A stretch of DNA of 5,652 nucleotides from Halovenus sp. (GTDB taxonomy: Archaea; Halobacteriota; Halobacteria; Halobacteriales; Haloarculaceae), in assembly GCA_028274925.1 (NCBI GenBank), contig JAQCNR010000324.1, forward strand, positions 1 through 5,652, given 5' to 3'. The translations under genes and the position numbers were made by a program. Below are positions 1 through 5,208 of the stretch, in pieces. The notes under the pieces are model-generated. The model was not told the origin of the DNA. It ran no database searches and saw only the letters and a list, made by a program, of their open reading frames with translations. Every line of letters starts with the position of its first letter. Within the stretch, counting starts at the first letter, position 1.

Positions 1-179
1 GTCGAAACCGAATCGATAAAAAAACACTTGAGGAACAACTCCCCGTGGTTCTTCGGGAGCAATTTCGTTATGATGGGCTCCCCCGTGACCATCTCCCCGC
101 ATGGGAGTACATTACCACTAACACACGGTATTCAGCTGAGGGGCTCAACGCCGACCGTATCCGAGATACTTTATATTGA
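1..179 (+). CDS. C-terminal end of an unrecognised haloarchaeal protein (5' end outside the window)
   Basis: An open frame in phase with base 3 runs from the window edge to a TGA at 177-179, giving 58 residues. The composition is typical of a haloarchaeal protein: many Glu, Asp and Arg, with recognisable segments such as LREQFRYDGLPRDHLPAWEY near the start and LNADRIRDTLY at the end. No start codon fits inside the window, so the gene must begin upstream. A second frame over the same bases is open to 231, but its Ser/Thr/Gly-rich product is not acidic and looks like a shadow. The gene converges on the integrase that ends at 226, leaving 46 bases between the two stops. I do not recognise the family. 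No catalytic motif, membrane segment or metal site is visible in this piece. It could be flanking host DNA or part of the same mobile element. Confidence 0.6.
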   Translation, partial: RNRIDKKTLEEQLPVVLREQFRYDGLPRDHLPAWEYITTNTRYSAEGLNADRIRDTLY

Positions 180-225
180 CTGGGGCAATCGACCCTGTCA
201 GAGCCTGACCAGCGCCTGTCTTGGG

Positions 226-1416
226 TCATAGGTACCCACCTCCGTTCGTGCGAGCCTCGTCGAGAATCTCTGCTCGTCGCTTGCGCTTCTCCTGTTCGGT
301 GCGTTCGTCGTAGTGTTTTTCGAGCACCCGTTGGCTGACGTCACATCGGTCTCGAATGAACTCGGTTGAGACATTCTGTCGCTGCAGTTCGGTGAGATAG
401 CCGTGCCGGAACGCGTGAGGCGAGCGCGCCGACTCGCACTTGGATGCCTCGTCGGCGTTGGTCGCAGCGACGCAGGTGTCCGGCGACTTGCCGTGTGGAC
501 AGGGCTCTCCAATCTGGCACGGGCAAGTCCACTTGTACACGTGTCGTCGGAGAGTTGACGTGGCCGGCCGTCCCTTTCCGGTGGTCAGCAGCGGCTCTCG
601 CCCGTGTTCGTCGACAACATCGTGGCGGTTGGTCTCGATGTAGTCCTGTAGAACCTCCGAAGCCGACTGTGACAACACCACCTCACACTCACTCGCCGCG
701 TCGTTCTTAAGCGGCGTCTCGCCCGGCCGGTGCTGAAATTCAACGTACGGCCCCGAGTCGTCGTGGCGGAGATCGTCGAGATCCAAGCCACGGATGCCAC
801 CAATGCGACGCCCTGTCTCCGCCAGCAGGCAGAACAGAGCGTGCGCTCGCGTCGCGTAACGGAACTTGTCAAGGTGCGCGAGTATCTGCTCGACGCGTTC
901 TGACTCCAGCTCGTAGTCGCGGCCGACGTGGTCGACAGTCGGGATTCGAACCTTCTCGTCGAGTCGTTGGGAGACGGCCTCGATAGACTCGAGGTAGCTG
1001 AGGAAATCCCTGATGAGCAGCATGTCGTCGCGCATCGTCTTTGTCGACAGCGAGCCACTATCTGTGGACTCCTCTCGTCGCCACGTGCGGTACTCCTCAA
1101 CCGTGCGCCCTGACAGTTCGTTGAGATTGTTGAGGCCGGTCTGATTTGCGAACTCAACGAAGTAGTTGAGTTTGGTCCGATACTCCTTTCGGGTACTGTT
1201 TTCGATGTTGATCCTACTCTGGAGGTACTGGTTGACGCCTTTCTCCGGCGCAAGCGGTTCCAGTGTCTTACCGGCCGCATCAAGAGCTTCGTGGATGAGC
1301 TGCGCATCAATCTGGTCGCTCTGGGCCAGTGCCGACGCGTTGTTGTCTGTGTTGGCGGTACGATTTGAACGGTCGCTTGACTGCTCTTGGCAGTCAGAGC
1401 CTGTTTCCTTAGTCAT
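226..1416 (-). CDS. Tyrosine recombinase/integrase, XerC/D-like, haloarchaeal type
   Basis: This 396-residue protein should cut and rejoin DNA through a phosphotyrosine link, either to integrate or excise a mobile element or to resolve multimers. Residues ~60-150 form the helical SAM-like core-binding domain. Residues ~165-385 form the catalytic domain. Visible active-site residues are Arg204 (in AETGRRIGG), probable Lys237, His334 and Arg337 (HAFRHG), and the nucleophile Tyr369 (EKHYDER). The usual third His/Trp about nine residues before the tyrosine is replaced (DRCDVS). Just before HAFRHG lies a Cys-rich insert, residues 298-327 (C298, C300, C306, H308, C315, C327), which could bind zinc. 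The ATG at 1416 is the only convenient start and gives a normal family length. The gene lies downstream of the helicase-like gene in the same direction, but a 239-base gap and a possible own promoter argue against a tight operon. Family assignment is secure; the target site is unknown. Confidence 0.93.
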   Translation of the reverse strand: MTKETGSDCQEQSSDRSNRTANTDNNASALAQSDQIDAQLIHEALDAAGKTLEPLAPEKGVNQYLQSRINIENSTRKEYRTKLNYFVEFANQTGLNNLNELSGRTVEEYRTWRREESTDSGSLSTKTMRDDMLLIRDFLSYLESIEAVSQRLDEKVRIPTVDHVGRDYELESERVEQILAHLDKFRYATRAHALFCLLAETGRRIGGIRGLDLDDLRHDDSGPYVEFQHRPGETPLKNDAASECEVVLSQSASEVLQDYIETNRHDVVDEHGREPLLTTGKGRPATSTLRRHVYKWTCPCQIGEPCPHGKSPDTCVAATNADEASKCESARSPHAFRHGYLTELQRQNVSTEFIRDRCDVSQRVLEKHYDERTEQEKRKRRAEILDEARTNGGGYL

Positions 1417-1655
1417 TACGAACCGCAGGCAGAGGATTCAACAGTCCACGTTGTTCGTCAAGTCAAACATACAACGTTGTTTCTCTACCTGCGTTTATTC
1501 ATTCAGGTGTATATCTGCGGTTGCGGAAAGACGAGAAACGAAAAACACGTCTGGACTAGTTGCCTGCGTCCTCTAGCGGCTTGTCTAGTAAGGTTGGATT
1601 TGGATATCCGATTGTGAATACTGGTGTGCCATCTCCCCGGTAAGCGAGCTGTGTG
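1417..1655. other. Intergenic gap between integrase and helicase-like gene
   Basis: No credible gene is visible on either strand; open frames here are extensions of antisense shadows of the integrase. The gap must hold the integrase promoter and the 3' end of the helicase transcript. Two AT-rich minus-strand TATA candidates are seen, at 1494-1499 and 1508-1515. An 8-bp palindrome GGATATCC lies at 1602-1609. CTAG occurs three times within 33 bases (1556, 1573, 1585). I see no hairpin followed by a T-run that would mark a terminator after the helicase stop. Confidence 0.6.
1471..1480. promoter_or_regulatory. Perfect 10-bp palindrome upstream of the integrase, possible operator
   Basis: ACAACGTTGT is a perfect palindrome 55 bases upstream of the integrase ATG. 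Its half ACGTTGTT recurs as a direct repeat at 1448-1455, 26 bases away. On the minus strand an AT-rich AATAAA (1494-1499) could act as a weak TATA element and would place transcription start near 1470, at the edge of the palindrome. That position would suit a repressor operator or an integrase-binding arm. The palindrome is seen; the role is inferred, and a 10-bp palindrome can arise by chance. Confidence 0.3.
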
Positions 1656-3629
1656 TCAGCGCGGTCTGAGCAGATGAATCGTCGGACCGATTTTCACTAA
1701 GCGGTCTGCAATAGCCGTTTCTTCGGGGAGCGGCTTGATTCTCTCATCAGCCTCCCAAAAAAAGAGGTCAGCTCCATATTTTGCAGCGCTTTCTTCGACC
1801 CGCAAACACTCTTTCACCTCCTCTTGTAGGATCTGTCGGACACGTTCACGGGTAATATCACCGTCGTCATTGAATCTATCACTCGCCTCTTGACGTAATT
1901 GCTTGGCTGTCATCCCCTCTGGCGGCTCCTGCTGTACTGTGGCGTTGATTAGCGCTTCGAGAACGTGCGTTCGCTTCGGAGTACGCTGCAAGTCATTAAT
2001 CCACAGCGGGGCCGCTGGCAACCAATCTGGGAGCGCGGTCGTGTTCACGTAGACGGTCGTCTTCCGGTCTCTCGGGATGTCTCGCCCAAATCGGAAAATA
2101 GCCTGTGCGACTTGATTGTGCGTGAGATGCCGATAGATTTTATCTCCGAACCCCTCGAATCCTGCGAGCGACTCTCCGGTACTCTGTCCCTCTCCGGATC
2201 GAATCGGTTCCGTCGGTTCGCCGCAAAGCGCGGCCCAGCGCTTGACGACATCGTCGCCAGGAAATGGACTCCCCGACACGAGACCCAACGAATCCTCGCC
2301 GAAGACGTTTGAACTCAGCACCTTCGCATACTGTCGGGCACGGAGAATCTTGTCTGCGTCATCGTCGGCGTGTTCGACGCAGTTCTTGAACCAGTTTCGG
2401 GACTTGTATGCCGAAAGCGCCTGCTTGCGCGTGATGACCGGGTATCGCTGTTCTTCAAGCGCCCGAATTACGACAAATCGCTGCTTGTCTTTCGAAGAGA
2501 TATTTCCGCTGGAATAGTGATTCGCGCCGTTGGCAACCTGCTTGATTTCGAGATTGAGGACATCTTCGAGATACTCGTCCAGTTCTTCTCTGGGTCTGAC
2601 ACACTCATGGGTAAATTCACAGCCGAGGGCAGTCTCCCAGAGCCGCTTGACAGGCAACGCATCCATACCGATAACCTGCTCTGCCTCGTCAAGTGGCGGC
2701 GGTTCAAGCACTGTCATCTCTCCCGAGTTTCGGTCTCGAATACACCGCAGGTTCTCATTGACACCAATCTGTCGCCAGAGCTCAGGTGCGTGCGCGAACT
2801 CGATTCCGGACCCGAGGTCCTCCATACGGAGGAGCGAACACGCGATGAGAGCTGACTTTCTGTGTGTCGTGTCGTACTGCGCGGGAGAAATGTCGACGAG
2901 TTCCTCCATCGACTCGTCGGTCTCCACAATAAACCATCTCATTGCACGTTCCCAGTCTTTTCCCTCTCTTACTCGCGCCTCGATAAGATCCGTGAGATCG
3001 TCGAACGGTAACTCGTCTACTGATTCGATGAACGGCTTGACCACCTTGCCAGGCGTGTCACGGATTGACGACTCCGAAGACGGAAACTGCGTGACGAACG
3101 GGTCAATATTGAACTCGTCGAATACGACAACTCGACCCTCAAGATAATCCGTCGAGTAGGCGTGTTGGTGATTACCGATAAGAAGATCAATCCATCCACT
3201 ATTGTACTCGATTGCATTCAGCTTTCGTATGTATTCACAATCACCGCCAGTCTGGCACGGCATATGGACCGTGTCCTGACCTGCATAGTGAATTGCCCTC
3301 CCCGTTTTCCCCTTCTCGTACATCCGGCGAGCCTTCTTCGTTTGCCCATCATTCTCATTTTTGAACGTTTTGCAGTCGCGGTACGGACTCGGAATTGTCT
3401 GGAAATAGATGTCCCCTGCGTCTTGTGCCTCTTCGATTGCCTGTTCGTAAAGATCGGTTCGCCCGGCGAGATACAGCACCCTTCGCTCCGAGTCTTGGGC
3501 CAGGCGAACGGCGCTGTGTGTCTTGCCGCTGGCCGGCGGTGCCTCAATAAGAACCGGCTGTTCGGCATCGCAGGACTGTTGAATAAGTTGTGTTGTCTTC
3601 CCTCGAATTTCGGACAGCATCTCTCGCAA
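1656..3629 (-). CDS. XPD/DinG-like SF2 helicase (P-loop NTPase) with C-terminal winged-helix-like end
   Basis: Predicted ATP-driven DNA helicase or remodeller, 657 residues counted from a TTG at 3629 (numbering used here). The ATG at 3620, codon 4, is an equally likely or better start; an in-frame TAG at 3636-3638 blocks anything further upstream. Walker A is IEAPPASGKTHSA (K36, T37). A motif-Ia-like RVLYLAGRT follows at ~50-58. The segment LLIGNHQHAY (149-158) resembles the NHxLL-type stretch that precedes motif II in XPD/DinG helicases, and motif II is VVVFDEFN (D171, E172). SGSPFPGD (452-459) may be a motif-III-like strand. QAIFRFGR (509-516) matches helicase motif VI, followed by a strand (TTVYVNTTALPDWLP). 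Cys86, Cys125 and Cys131 lie between motifs I and II, where XPD/DinG proteins carry four Fe-S cysteines; only three are present. Residues ~572-612 look like a helix-turn-helix. The NTPase call is firm and the helicase subfamily is inference. It probably serves replication or maintenance of a mobile element, given the integrase downstream. Confidence 0.82.
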   Translation of the reverse strand: MREMLSEIRGKTTQLIQQSCDAEQPVLIEAPPASGKTHSAVRLAQDSERRVLYLAGRTDLYEQAIEEAQDAGDIYFQTIPSPYRDCKTFKNENDGQTKKARRMYEKGKTGRAIHYAGQDTVHMPCQTGGDCEYIRKLNAIEYNSGWIDLLIGNHQHAYSTDYLEGRVVVFDEFNIDPFVTQFPSSESSIRDTPGKVVKPFIESVDELPFDDLTDLIEARVREGKDWERAMRWFIVETDESMEELVDISPAQYDTTHRKSALIACSLLRMEDLGSGIEFAHAPELWRQIGVNENLRCIRDRNSGEMTVLEPPPLDEAEQVIGMDALPVKRLWETALGCEFTHECVRPREELDEYLEDVLNLEIKQVANGANHYSSGNISSKDKQRFVVIRALEEQRYPVITRKQALSAYKSRNWFKNCVEHADDDADKILRARQYAKVLSSNVFGEDSLGLVSGSPFPGDDVVKRWAALCGEPTEPIRSGEGQSTGESLAGFEGFGDKIYRHLTHNQVAQAIFRFGRDIPRDRKTTVYVNTTALPDWLPAAPLWINDLQRTPKRTHVLEALINATVQQEPPEGMTAKQLRQEASDRFNDDGDITRERVRQILQEEVKECLRVEESAAKYGADLFFWEADERIKPLPEETAIADRLVKIGPTIHLLRPR

Positions 3630-3674
3630 TTGCCACTAACAGGCGACCGTCGTATGAAAATTTTGCAATTTATC

Positions 3675-3682
3675 TTATAAAT
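3675..3682 (-). promoter_or_regulatory. Archaeal TATA box for the helicase-like gene
   Basis: On the minus strand this reads ATTTATAA, a strong match to the haloarchaeal TTTATA-type TATA box, in the setting ACAGATTTATAAGATAAATT. Transcription would be expected about 25-27 bases downstream, near 3650. That gives a leader of about 30 bases to the ATG at 3620, or about 20 to the TTG at 3629. The downstream stretch is AT-rich and includes AAAATTTT. The match and its position are seen; activity is inferred. Confidence 0.55.
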
Positions 3683-3832
3683 CTGTTTGTCTGTGGCGCT
3701 GCTTCAATCAAGTGGGAAAGGGTGTCAATCTTAGCGTGAAGGAAGCGGCCGAACAAGGTCAAGTTGGAGATCACAGCATCCGTTCTATGCTAATCCCGCT
3801 ATATCCAAATCAACCGAGCCAAGATTCTGTTC

Positions 3833-3847
3833 GCTGACCGGGTCAGC
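3833..3847. repeat. 15-bp perfect palindrome (7-bp arms, one central base)
   Basis: GCTGACC-G-GGTCAGC is an exact inverted repeat with a single central base, lying in otherwise gene-poor DNA. As DNA it has the form of a dimeric regulator site or a recombination-site core. As RNA a one-base loop would open to fewer pairs, so a terminator is less likely, and no T-run follows on either strand. No gene start lies within 150 bases, so no target is suggested. Confidence 0.45.
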
Positions 3848-3919
3848 ACGGTTGAGAACAGCCAATCACTCGGATGAGGGGTGGCTCCAGGAGCGCTCAC
3901 GGTATAGTGCTTAGGCTAA

Positions 3920-4075
3920 CTTATTCAGGAAATCCCCCAGATAATTGTCGATCCACGATGCAGCGAAGCTCAACTTCTTGCTCGTGTCGCAAAGTACTAC
4001 AGAGTTCAGTGGGAACTGATTCCCGTGAGGACGGGGTCACATCTGGTGCCCACCTATGTGCCCTATGCACGCTGA
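3920..4075 (+). pseudogene. Start-less 51-codon coding remnant, family not recognised
   Basis: An open frame directly follows a TAA at 3917-3919 and ends at TGA 4073-4075. The 51 residues look like genuine protein, with segments such as IIVDPRCSEAQLLARVAKYY and VQWELIPVRTG. No ATG, GTG or TTG occurs near its 5' end, and two in-frame stops (3905-3907, 3917-3919) lie just upstream, so it cannot be expressed as a normal gene from here. Its last codons overlap the ATG of the ISH6-like fragment (4065). It may be a host or element gene whose 5' part decayed and whose 3' part was cut by the IS. Chance open frame is the alternative; the amphipathic pattern and Asp/Glu/Arg content favour a real remnant. 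Confidence 0.35.
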
Positions 4076-4203
4076 AAATCAGCGTGCGTTTCACGATTAG
4101 CATCAACGAGAACAAAACGCTACCGCTCGCTACGGTCGCCGAGTTCATTACCGACCAGAATGTTAAGTCGGTCTTGGTGGAAGAACTGGTCGAGAGCCTC
4201 AAT
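4065..4203 (+). pseudogene. N-terminal fragment of an ISH6-type transposase, frameshifted and truncated
   Basis: Reading from the ATG at 4065 gives Met-His-Ala-Glu and then fails. If one A is removed from the run 4075-4078, the frame continues as ISVRFTISINENKTLPLATV followed by AEFITDQNVKSVLVEELVES, then Leu-Asn at about 4203. From memory, ISH6-family transposases of haloarchaea begin in this way (MHA..I.VRF, an ENKTLPLA..AEFVT stretch, then LVESLD). After this point the sequence stops resembling the family and enters the 3' end of the small membrane protein gene. Roughly 46 codons remain of a protein that is normally around 400 or more residues. It is dead on two counts: the frameshift and the missing catalytic domain. 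The ISH6 assignment rests on recall of the family and needs a database comparison. Confidence 0.55.
4067..4087. repeat. Perfect 9-bp inverted repeat with AAA loop spanning the IS frameshift
   Basis: GCACGCTGA-AAA-TCAGCGTGC forms a perfect GC-rich hairpin. It covers the second base onward of the transposase start and has the supernumerary A in or beside its loop. It also covers the stop codon of the upstream remnant. No T-run follows on the plus strand, so a classic terminator is unlikely; as folded single-stranded DNA it would be a natural slippage point. Confidence 0.6.
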
Positions 4204-4207
4204 AGTG

Positions 4208-4459
4208 TTACCGTCCACCACCCCGACCGTCCAATATCCTCGTAACTGCCAGAAGAATCGCTATACTACTCACCGCACTTAGGAGTAGAATAGCTTCTAC
4301 ACCAGTTTCAAATATCAACCCGCAGACTTCGTAGCCAAATTGCCCTTCCTCTATGTTTTCACAGGTTGCTTTCGCAACTGTAGAGAGAATAACAATAGAG
4401 ACGACAGTTGTAGTTATTCCTACTACGACCCGAACAAACTGGTCAAATACGTCGCTCAT
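4208..4459 (-). CDS. Small two-helix membrane protein with a Cys-bounded loop
   Basis: This 83-residue protein has two hydrophobic segments, roughly residues 9-29 and 53-75, long enough to cross the membrane. The N-terminus (MSDVFDQFVR) and a basic C-terminal tail (TRILDGRGGGR) both favour the cytoplasmic side. That leaves a short external loop, residues ~30-52, which contains Cys33 and Cys46 and could form a disulfide-closed loop. No enzyme motif is visible and I do not recognise the family. The ATG at 4459 is the only good start. The stop (4208-4210) lies within a few bases of the end of the ISH6-like fragment, so the last residues may have been altered at that junction. The gene is divergent from the membrane-anchored HTH protein at 4723, with 263 bases between them. 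It could be a small partner, toxin-like or holin-like protein; none of these can be shown from the sequence. Confidence 0.5.
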   Translation of the reverse strand: MSDVFDQFVRVVVGITTTVVSIVILSTVAKATCENIEEGQFGYEVCGLIFETGVEAILLLSAVSSIAILLAVTRILDGRGGGR

Positions 4460-4722
4460 CCACGTAGCACCCCTTCGACGGACGGATTGCAGCGATACAT
4501 CACGTCAACTTTCTCTTGCAATAGTCGGTGGCTCTGCGTCACTATGCCTGTGAATTTAATATAGTTCGTACTATTTTCGAGAATATGAAACAGATTACAG
4601 ACGAGAGTCTGCTGGCTGGCTGAGAAACGGTACCTGTCGTGTGCTGTCGCAAATCGCATGTGGCTACATAGGACCGTTTACAAAAAGATCACTTCGAGTA
4701 ATCGCAACCCCGAGACTCACGA
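4460..4722. promoter_or_regulatory. Divergent promoter region between the small membrane protein and the membrane-bound HTH gene
   Basis: The gap carries the start regions of two divergent genes. For the plus-strand gene, TTTACAAAA at 4677-4685 lies 38-46 bases before the ATG, a reasonable weak TATA position. For the minus-strand gene, an AT-rich TATATTAAA (minus strand, about 4555-4563) lies about 100 bases before its ATG, implying a leader of about 70 bases. Next to it is an inverted repeat ATAGT-TCGT-ACTAT (4561-4574), and ATGT-GGCT-ACAT occurs at 4659-4670, just before the plus-strand TATA candidate. Either could bind the HTH protein. A minus-strand frame through this gap meets the next start in an ATGA overlap, but its product is poor in acidic residues and I do not call it. 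Confidence 0.35.
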
Positions 4723-5208
4723 ATGGACGGAAGAAATAAGAGGCGCGAGTCCCGCCGAGCCAAAATCCGAGAGAATCTAGCTGATCAGCCAGCAGTGATG
4801 CTTCGGGACATCGCTGATGAGTATGATGTCCATCGAGACACTGCAAAAGCCGATCTTGATGCGCTTGTTGAAAAGATGGACGACCTGCATCACGTTCAAG
4901 CAGCCGGCGGGCAACATGTATATGTTCTCGTCGACTCGACCGACTCGGAGGCCGGACCGGTTACTGAGATGGAAGCACACGTACGCGACCATTGGGTGAC
5001 GCGCCAAGGCGGGCAGGCACTGTTGATCGGGTTGGGGCTGACTCTGGTTGTGCTTATTTTTTCGATGGTTACGAATGTTCTTTGGGCCTGGGATGTATCT
5101 TGGGCGACGGCAGTTCGGACCGTGACGTCACTTCTTGGTTGGATAGCGATTATCTTCGTGTTCAGTGGAATATTCTTTCTCTGGTGGGCTGATAGCCTCC
5201 GTCCGTAG
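4723..5208 (+). CDS. Membrane-anchored winged helix-turn-helix protein (DeoR-like HTH plus two membrane helices)
   Basis: This 161-residue protein starts with a strongly basic stretch (MDGRNKRRESRRAKIRE). A helix-turn-helix follows at ~26-50 (LRDIADEYDVHRDTAKADLD), and a wing-like segment at ~51-70 ends in the strand QHVYVLVD. The HTH resembles the DeoR/HTH_11-type DNA-binding fold. An acidic linker (71-90) leads to two hydrophobic helices at about 97-120 and 132-154, with a short loop (WAWDVSWATA) between them and a short C-terminal tail. The DNA-binding half should lie in the cytoplasm, tethered to the membrane. No ligand or sensor domain is seen, so the membrane part itself may sense stress or bind a partner. 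The ATG at 4723 keeps the basic N-terminus; starting at Met26 would leave the HTH at the very end. It is divergent from the 83-residue membrane protein, which is a likely target or partner (inference). Confidence 0.75.
   Translation: MDGRNKRRESRRAKIRENLADQPAVMLRDIADEYDVHRDTAKADLDALVEKMDDLHHVQAAGGQHVYVLVDSTDSEAGPVTEMEAHVRDHWVTRQGGQALLIGLGLTLVVLIFSMVTNVLWAWDVSWATAVRTVTSLLGWIAIIFVFSGIFFLWWADSLRP

Larger units (their letters stand above)
3630..4064. other. Gap with no intact gene; decayed coding fragments and a palindrome
   Basis: Apart from the helicase promoter at its left end, this stretch has no complete gene with a start, a stop and haloarchaeal composition. Short protein-like pieces occur on the plus strand in different frames, each ended by a stop: one around 3795-3876 (containing RAKILFADRVSTVEN), one around 3838-3907 (containing SDEGWLQERSRYSA), and a longer one at 3920-4075 listed separately. 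Changing frame with no start codons is what a decayed gene would look like, but the first two pieces are short enough to be chance. A 15-bp palindrome lies at 3833-3847 and an 8-bp one (GAGCGCTC) at 3891-3898. Base composition is more AT-rich than in the flanking large genes. Confidence 0.5.

Noticed and set aside
191..227. GACCC...GGGTC and GTCAG-AGC-CTGAC pairings between the two convergent stops
   Set aside because: Stems are only 5 bp, do not nest symmetrically and have no T-run, so they do not support a terminator call.
28..231. 67-codon plus-strand frame at the left edge
   Set aside because: Its Ser/Thr/Gly-rich, non-acidic product is unlike a haloarchaeal protein, and the frame in phase with base 3 over the same bases is a far better coding candidate.
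585..1310. 241-codon minus-strand frame inside the integrase
   Set aside because: Arg/Ser-rich, low-complexity translation typical of an off-frame reading of GC-rich DNA; the overlapping frame has integrase motifs.
1561..1620. Possible tRNA 3'-end fragment near GGTTGGATTTGGATATCC
   Set aside because: It lacks the GGTTCRANTCC consensus and no acceptor or anticodon stem can be paired around it.
2530..3147. 205-codon plus-strand frame opposite the helicase-like gene
   Set aside because: Ser/Arg-rich product with no motifs, antisense to a gene with clear P-loop and motif VI.
3921..4202. 93-codon minus-strand frame opposite the IS fragment
   Set aside because: It is the antisense of two protein-like plus-strand readings and has no recognisable features or acidic character.
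4456..4659. 67-codon minus-strand frame with an ATGA overlap with the small membrane gene
   Set aside because: The overlap would suit translational coupling, but the product has very few acidic residues and no motif, and the frame covers the likely promoter region.
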